A stretch of DNA of 64,000 nucleotides from Argopecten irradians (lineage: Eukaryota > Mollusca > Bivalvia > Pectinida > Pectinidae): contig NC_091146.1 in assembly GCF_041381155.1 (NCBI RefSeq), forward strand, positions 35,529,328-35,593,327. Reading direction: 5' to 3'. The position numbers and the translations under genes were made by a program. Each line of letters begins with the position of its first letter. Within the stretch, counting starts at the first letter, position 1. Positions 27,601-33,600 of this stretch are shown one piece after another. The notes below the pieces were generated by a model, which had not been told where the DNA came from, made no database searches, and was given only the letters and a program-made list of their open reading frames with translations.

Positions 27601-30600
27601 GGAGCTTGAAACGATGTATAAGTGTGTAATTAATTCGTCACACTAGACAGATTACCTTATAAATAAGTTTCTCCAGCATGTGAAAACTTTTGAACTTGCA
27701 AATGTTTACGGAAGTGAGTGTAATCCCACATGCAGAGCCAGCAAATTAAATACGAAACTAAAACCTTCCTACTTTAACACTGACCAATCGGCACTATAAA
27801 TGATGGTATGACTGTAAAATTTACTCTTATTACTATCTTTTGAAATGGTTCTGTAAGATATCATCCTGATTTCAATACTAATTGAAATAATTGAGAATAC
27901 GGAAGCGTGCAGTCAGTAATCAAATATGGCGGCCACCTGTGGTTGATTAGCCTACTCAGTCAGCTTTCCAGCTAATATCTTGGACAATGATTAAATCTAA
28001 ATGCCTATCAGATACACAATAGACTTGATTGATACCACTTGGAATTACACAAGGTATGGTTAATTATTTGATTGTAAAAACATGTACATCGTTGCTGATA
28101 TCCTCATTATAGTGTCACCGGCAATTCACAAGCTAACTAGGCCTGCCGTTGTGTAAACAAAGTGTCAATCATCGTGTCAAACTCCTCTCGCCAGTTAATT
28201 TTAATGAACAGAAGGTTGTTTTAAGCACTGATAAACAATAAGAACCGTTTGATATTTTGTTCTTTAAAAGTGTTTGGAGGCAATGCAAAATGTTGTGATC
28301 GAAGATACAAAAACTGAGATTTTTTTTTTGCAAATATTTTTTTTTTCCAAAATGAAACTAAAAAACGTACCTGCGCACTATACGCGGGTGCGCAGTATAC
28401 GCGCAAAAATACAGTACTACATATTCAAATTAATTTTGTATTAATGTGTAATTTGCATATACCTACTACATATTCAAATCCAAGTTGTCAAACGTGAGGT
28501 TTTGAGGAGTGGTCGACAATTTAATCTATCCTGATGGTTAAGATCTTCTGTCTTACCCCTAAGAGGGTGAATGCTTCTTTTTCTCTTACCCTGTGCACCA
28601 CTTTGTGTCTCTTATAATAATGTGTCACTTTTCCAAGCAAGGATGTCGTCATGACCTCAACAATGTTATCAATATATGCAGCACCCTAGTCAACATCATT
28701 GTGACAATGTGATACAAATGTTACTAAACAAATGAAATTTCATCATTTTTCATTTCCTTATTTGGATCTAACCCACTTACGTGAAATCCTGTAGATGTTA
28801 TCCAACCCCTTCAGTTCTTTCAGTACTTTGACAATATTTGGATCTAAACCACTTACGTGAAATCCTGTAGTATTACCCTGGACGGTTTGAAGGGTATTTC
28901 CACACTTTTGGCCTGATTTTCCTCCCAGCCAAGAATATTGTCTACGTCGGCACGTTTGACCTGGAAGCCATCACAGTTTCTGACAGCCGATTCCAGCAAC
29001 ACTCGTATAGAAAAGGGCAGTTTGTCTGTAAACATTATCCAGTAAAATTAGCACAAGAGAAAAAACTAAATATTTAATAATATAAATATAACATTAATTT
29101 CAATTCAGATTTTCCAATATTGTTTTTAAATGCATTAAATAAAATCATATTTCATGTTTTCATTTTTGTATTTGCACTTAATAAAGATAATGTGAATGAA
29201 CTTGTCACCTGGAATGGTAGGGGGCACTCACTGGATTGCCAGGTTTAGGTGGAGAAGAAAAGCCACAGTACCCAGAGAAAAAACACCCACCAGAGGTCAG
29301 TACCTGACAACTGCCCCACATGTGATTAAAAATTATGACTAGAAAATAGAGAGCTTGTGGTATAAGGTCTGGACATCTTAACCGCTTGGCCAACATGTCC
29401 CTAAATAAGGAAAGGGGCACTTATGGTATGAGGGGCCGTGGTGGCCGAGTGGTTATAGGATGTCTAGACATATTACCGTAATCCCCCCCCCCCCTTCTGG
29501 GTTGCCAGTTTGAAGCCCATGTAGGGCAGTTGCCAGGTACTGGTCAATAATTTTTCTCTGGACACTTTTAAAAAAGTTTTCATCCACCATCAAATTAAAC
29601 CTAGCACGTCCTTAAATGACCCTGGATGTAATAACTTAACAAACCACATCAGATAATATGATACGTGCCTTAGCTTCTCAGTAGTTTGTAATGTTGTACC
29701 AGAGTTGTTTATTAGGTTTGAAGCTATAATTAAGCAACTGCCAATCTCCTCAAAAATACTGTTTTTGAGACAGGAGAATCTTACTATTGTAGCAATGGAA
29801 AATGAAATTCATTGAACTCATTACATAACTTGATGCAACATTCCCCACAGAATTATTGAACTTTTGTATTACAGAGTTACAACTTACAGAGTTATTTGTT
29901 AGAAGGGTATATTAGGCATTTATGTCCCCGATGTCAGTGTGATATGAAGGTTTATTTCCCCTCATATGTAATATTTCCCTCGGGCGACATTAATTTTTTA
30001 TTGCACCGAAAATTCACGATTCGATACGTTGGGTTTAATATTACTTAGATTTGCGATGAGTAAAAAAATTAGTGTTTACGCTTCGTCCGTCATTGTTGTA
30101 CAATCTGAAGGGAAGATAACTCCGTGTGAAAGATGGGTGGTCAGCATATGGGCACATGTCCCAGGGAAATGCGATGTTTTATTTCCCCCGCGGGAAATAC
30201 GACATTTTATTTCACTATATCATGTAATGCGTTTCAACTAATCACAGACACTGTTATAAACATGAGGTATAATAATATCCATTATCTGTCTATGGATATG
30301 ACTTAACATAGCGATATGTAGACTTATTATAGCGATATGTAGACTTATTATAGCGATATGTAGACTTATCATAGCGATATGTAGACTTATCATAGCGATA
30401 TGTAGACTTATCATAGCGATATGTAGACTTATCATAGTGATGTGTAGACTTACCATAGTGATTTGTAGACTTACCATAGTGATGTGTAGACTTACCATAG
30501 TGATATGTAGACTTACCATAGTGATATGTAGACTTACCATAGTGATATGTAGACTTACCATAGTGATATGTAGACTTACCATAGTGATGTGTAGACTTAC

Positions 30601-33600
30601 CATAGTGATGTGTAGACTTACCATAGTGATGTGTAGACTTACCATAGTGATGTGTAGACTTACCATAGTGATGTAGATTACCATAGTGATGTGTAGACTT
30701 ACCATAGTGATGTGTAGACTTACATAGTGATGTGTAGACTTACCATAGTGATGTGTAGACTTACCATAGTGATGTGTAGACTTACCATAGTGATGTGTAG
30801 ACTTACCATAGTGATATGTAGACTTACCATAGTGATGTGTAGACTTACCATAGTGATGTGTAGACTTACCATAGTGATATGTAGACTTACCATAGTGATG
30901 TGTAGACTTACCATAGTGATGTGTAGACTTACCATAGTGATGTGTAGACTTACCATAGTGATGTGTAGACTTACCATAGTGATATGTAGACTTACCATAG
31001 TGATGTGTAGACTTACCATAGTGATATGTAGACTTACCATAGTGATATGTAGACTTACCATAGTGATGTGTAGACTTACCCAAGATATTAATTTATCATA
31101 GCGATATGTAGACTTACCATAGTGATATGTAGACTTACCATAGTGATGTGTTGACTTACCATAGTGATGTGTAGACTTACCATAGTGATGTGTAGACTTA
31201 CCATAGTGATGTGTAGACTTACCATAGTGATGTGTAGACTTACCATAGTGATGTGTAGACTTACCATAGTGATGTGTAGACTTACCATAGTGATGTGTAG
31301 ACTTACCATAGCGATATATAGACTTACCATAGTGATATGTAGACTTACCATAGTGATGTGTAGACTTACCATAGCGATATATAGACTTACCATAGTGATA
31401 TGTAGACTTACCATAGTGATGTGTAGACTTACCATAGTGATATATAGACTTACCATAGTGATATGTAGACTTACCATAGTGATATGTAGACTTACCATAG
31501 TGATATGTAGACTTACCACAGAGATATGTAGACTTACCATAGTGATATGTAGACTTACCATAGCGATATGTAGACTTACCATAGTGATATGTAGACTTAC
31601 CACAGAGATATGTAGACTTACCATAGTGATGTGTAGACTTACCATAGCGATATGTAGACTTACCATAGTGATATGTAAACTTACCATAGTGATATGTAGA
31701 CTTACCACAGTGATGTGTGGACTTACCATAGTGATGTATAGACTTAATTACCACAGAGATATGTAGACTTACCATAGCGATATGTAGACTTACCATAGTG
31801 ATGTGTAGACTTAATTACCACAGAGATATGTAGACTTACCATAGCGATATGTAGACTTACCATAGTGATGTGTAGACTTAATTACCACAGAGATATGTAG
31901 ACTTACCATAGCGGCTGTCATTGAGAGCCGTCAGATTGAAGAATGAGAAATCTTTTCCGTCTATGGATATGCTCTCCTTAATCTGACTGAAACCTGAAAA
32001 TATGATGATGTTATCATGAGTGCTTATCATTTAGTTTTGCTTTGGTAGTCAAGGAATGTGATTAATATTCATCTTATCAGTAAAGGGAGGAAATCTCTTG
32101 ACCATTATAAGGGAATTCTCCCCTTTGTTAGTATTTAAAGTCATTTTATGATGTTTCAGATTACATCTGACATTATTTGTTTCTCGTAAATATTGTTTCA
32201 ATCAGAGAAATCTCAAAAAGAGAAGAATCACATCCCTGGTAGTCTTTAAATACAACAATAATTGTGTATTTGTTTATATATAACACAGCTTAACATTCTG
32301 CCAGGTTCCGTCCAGCATAGTCTATACAAAGTATGAAACTTTGGTGCACAAGACTCAGAAAGCCCATATGCTATATGGTTTCATGTCCTAGGGCTGGACT
32401 GGGTCCAACAACAACTGATCATGAAGTGACCATTGCTGAATGCTAAATGAACAATCATTGTCAATGTATATCATATTTACTCCAACAACAACTGAAGTGA
32501 CCATTGCTGAATGCTAAATGAACAATCATTGTCAATGTATATCATATTTACTGTAATAGATATTCAGAGAGACATTTAGTGTGTATCACAGTATGCTGTG
32601 CCTGTTTATATTTTAGTTCTTGTTGTTTTGAATGATATGATGTGATATTGTTAATGTTGAATGAATTATTTATTGAACTGATCTTTGGTATTGTGTTTTG
32701 TTTGCAGACATTTTAAGTACATCCTGTACCTAGTTACTTAATCACATAAAAAGATGGTCTGAGAGACAGTTTCTATTCCAGAGACATAAGATTTAAACAC
32801 ATTTGAAGATGTCACATGGTACGCCGAGAAAAGTTGGTGAATCTGATTTTTTACCCAGAGCTAGCCGTGGAACTGAAGCGACCAAGTATTTTGATCAAGA
32901 TCAGTAGAACAAATAATCTAGTTAGTGTCTGGAGGTCCTAGATTCAAGTCCTTGTCTCATCTGGTCCCTACATTTTCTCCTTCGCTGTTTTGTTACAGGT
33001 TCAAGTATATGCTCAAAGACTTTGAGAAAAGATTGAGTATTTAGCCTCATTATTGTAGTAGAATTAGACTTCGCTAATCATCAGTAGCCATGCCTGCATA
33101 ATTGGTAGCTATAGAGCATCCGGCTTGACTTATGAGGTCCCAGGTTTGAGACCAGATCTGGCCGCAACATATACATTTTTTCACCCTTTCTGGCGAAATA
33201 TGAATTTTTTTTTATTGAAATCATCAACTTCCATTATTGTCAAAAACCTCAACTGACTTGAGAAGAATGAACTCTGAAATGATGTCTTCAACTCACTCTA
33301 ATTTCTTTATTTTTGAACCAATTTTCAGAACTCTAATTTCTTTATTTTTGAGACCAAAAAAAAATATGTATGTTTCAGGTACCCCTACCTACCCTAGTTT
33401 TTACCTCCGACCCTACCTATTTTATAACACTTTTTGCTTTAAGTTTATCCAGATAAAGTACAATTATGGTAATGAAAAATAAAAGACTTCTAGCCAGCCT
33501 AAAGCCTAAAAGACAAATTACTTTGTAATGTAGTAATAAAGCAACTCAACCCCTCCCCCACCTCTCCCAAAAAAACTAAAATAAAATAAATTCCTGACCG

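Noticed and set aside
30238-31796. Long open frames of YGKSTHH, MVSLHIT or MCRLTIV repeats (up to 358 codons) on both strands
   Set aside because: They are produced by a 21-bp repeat with no stop in several frames. The region is an ACO1 intron derived from the exon 2 donor, and there is no independent coding signal.
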